A stretch of 8,639 nt of DNA, from the NCBI GenBank assembly GCA_020854975.1, contig JAHKLQ010000109.1, forward strand, positions 1-8,639. Direction: 5' to 3'. Each line of letters opens with the position of its first letter. Position 1 is the stretch's first letter. This stretch comes from Methanobacterium sp. (GTDB taxonomy: Archaea > Methanobacteriota > Methanobacteria > Methanobacteriales > Methanobacteriaceae). A program made the translations under genes and the position numbers. Below, piece by piece: positions 8,288 to 8,639 of this stretch. Under the pieces are notes generated by a model. It searched no databases and was not told the DNA's origin. It saw nothing but the letters and a program-made list of their open reading frames with translations.

Positions 8288-8639
8288 CTTCTCTCCATCC
8301 TATTACTCTTGATTGTATGTGTGGTGGGAACAACTTATCAGCTGATCCTTCACCTTCCATTTGAGCTATGAGGTACCTTATCTCAATCTCATAGTCTGAA
8401 TTGTTTTCCATGCTGGTGGGCTCTTTCACCATATCAAAAAGTTGTTCGGACAACTGGTTTATGGTTTTATGACCCCATCCCGCCAGGTTAAGGTATTGAA
8501 CACCTTTAGAATCTTCAAAGCTTTGTATTTCCCTTAAATCTAATTTAGGAACCCTATCATCTCTTCTGGTGCCATCAGAAACCACAGGATATTCCTCTGC
8601 AGCTATTTGGAGAACTTTTCTGTGCAAATGGTTAATTCC
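8280..8639 (-). CDS. Probable PP-loop ATPase-like protein, C-terminal part (5' end beyond window)
   Basis: The minus-strand frame is open to the window edge, so the gene extends to the right. The TTG at 8627 is more likely an internal leucine than a start, because the frame continues as G-I-N-H-L-H without a stop and no ribosome site is in view. About 119 C-terminal residues are present. The stretch [20 protein letters not shown] resembles the D-G-[ST]-x-x-D-D-R-x-P motif near the end of the ATP-pyrophosphatase domain in tRNA-thiolation-type enzymes. From memory, archaeal genomes carry a predicted PP-loop ATPase (COG2117-like, annotated as a tRNA-modification enzyme subunit) just upstream of rpl39e, which agrees with the position here. 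The nucleotide-binding P-loop would lie outside the window, so the call rests on motif and context only. It overlaps rpl39e by 8 bases. Confidence 0.5.
   Translation of the reverse strand, partial: GINHLHRKVLQIAAEEYPVVSDGTRRDDRVPKLDLREIQSFEDSKGVQYLNLAGWGHKTINQLSEQLFDMVKEPTSMENNSDYEIEIRYLIAQMEGEGSADKLFPPHIQSRVIGWREDE

Overview
The window looks like part of a Methanobacteriales chromosome, probably Methanobacterium or a close relative. The evidence is a fully archaeal information-processing cluster (L39e, L31e, eIF6, LX/L18a, prefoldin alpha, FtsY), AT-rich spacers with archaeal TATA-like boxes, Shine-Dalgarno sites matching AGGAGGTGA, and T-tract terminators. No mobile element, CRISPR array, tRNA or rRNA is visible. 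The genus is inferred from protein character, not from a search.

Right part (about 5100-8639, all minus strand): a ribosome-biogenesis operon read from right to left. It begins with the C-terminal part of a probable PP-loop ATPase that runs off the window edge. Then come rpl39e (too short for a default ORF call), rpl31e, eif6, rpl18a/LX and pfdA. The genes overlap or nearly touch: an 8-base overlap into rpl39e and an ATGA overlap between eif6 and rpl18a. A run of eight T follows pfdA, and after a 149-base gap comes ftsY, which starts at TTG behind a perfect AGGAGG. The operon makes large-subunit proteins, the subunit-joining factor, a chaperone subunit for nascent chains and the SRP receptor.

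Middle part (about 3540-5100): a plus-strand class I SAM methyltransferase converges on ftsY and diverges from a minus-strand glycerophosphodiester phosphodiesterase-like gene. The 80-base convergent spacer is T- and A-rich and probably stops transcription in both directions.

Left part (1-3290, minus strand): a membrane-anchored PIG-L/LmbE-type deacetylase whose catalytic domain is predicted to lie outside the cell. Just downstream (46 bases) is a polytopic acetyltransferase of the NagX/HGSNAT type, which in its characterised member acetylates glucosamine across a membrane. Together they look like an opposed pair that removes and restores N-acetyl groups on a surface glycan; this is the most interesting hypothesis in the window. 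Separated by 209 bases and behind its own TATA box is a truncated dUTPase/dCTP-deaminase-fold gene that leaves the window at base 1.

The 293-base spacer at 3249-3541 is the largest gene-free stretch and holds two pairs of degenerate direct repeats of unknown meaning.
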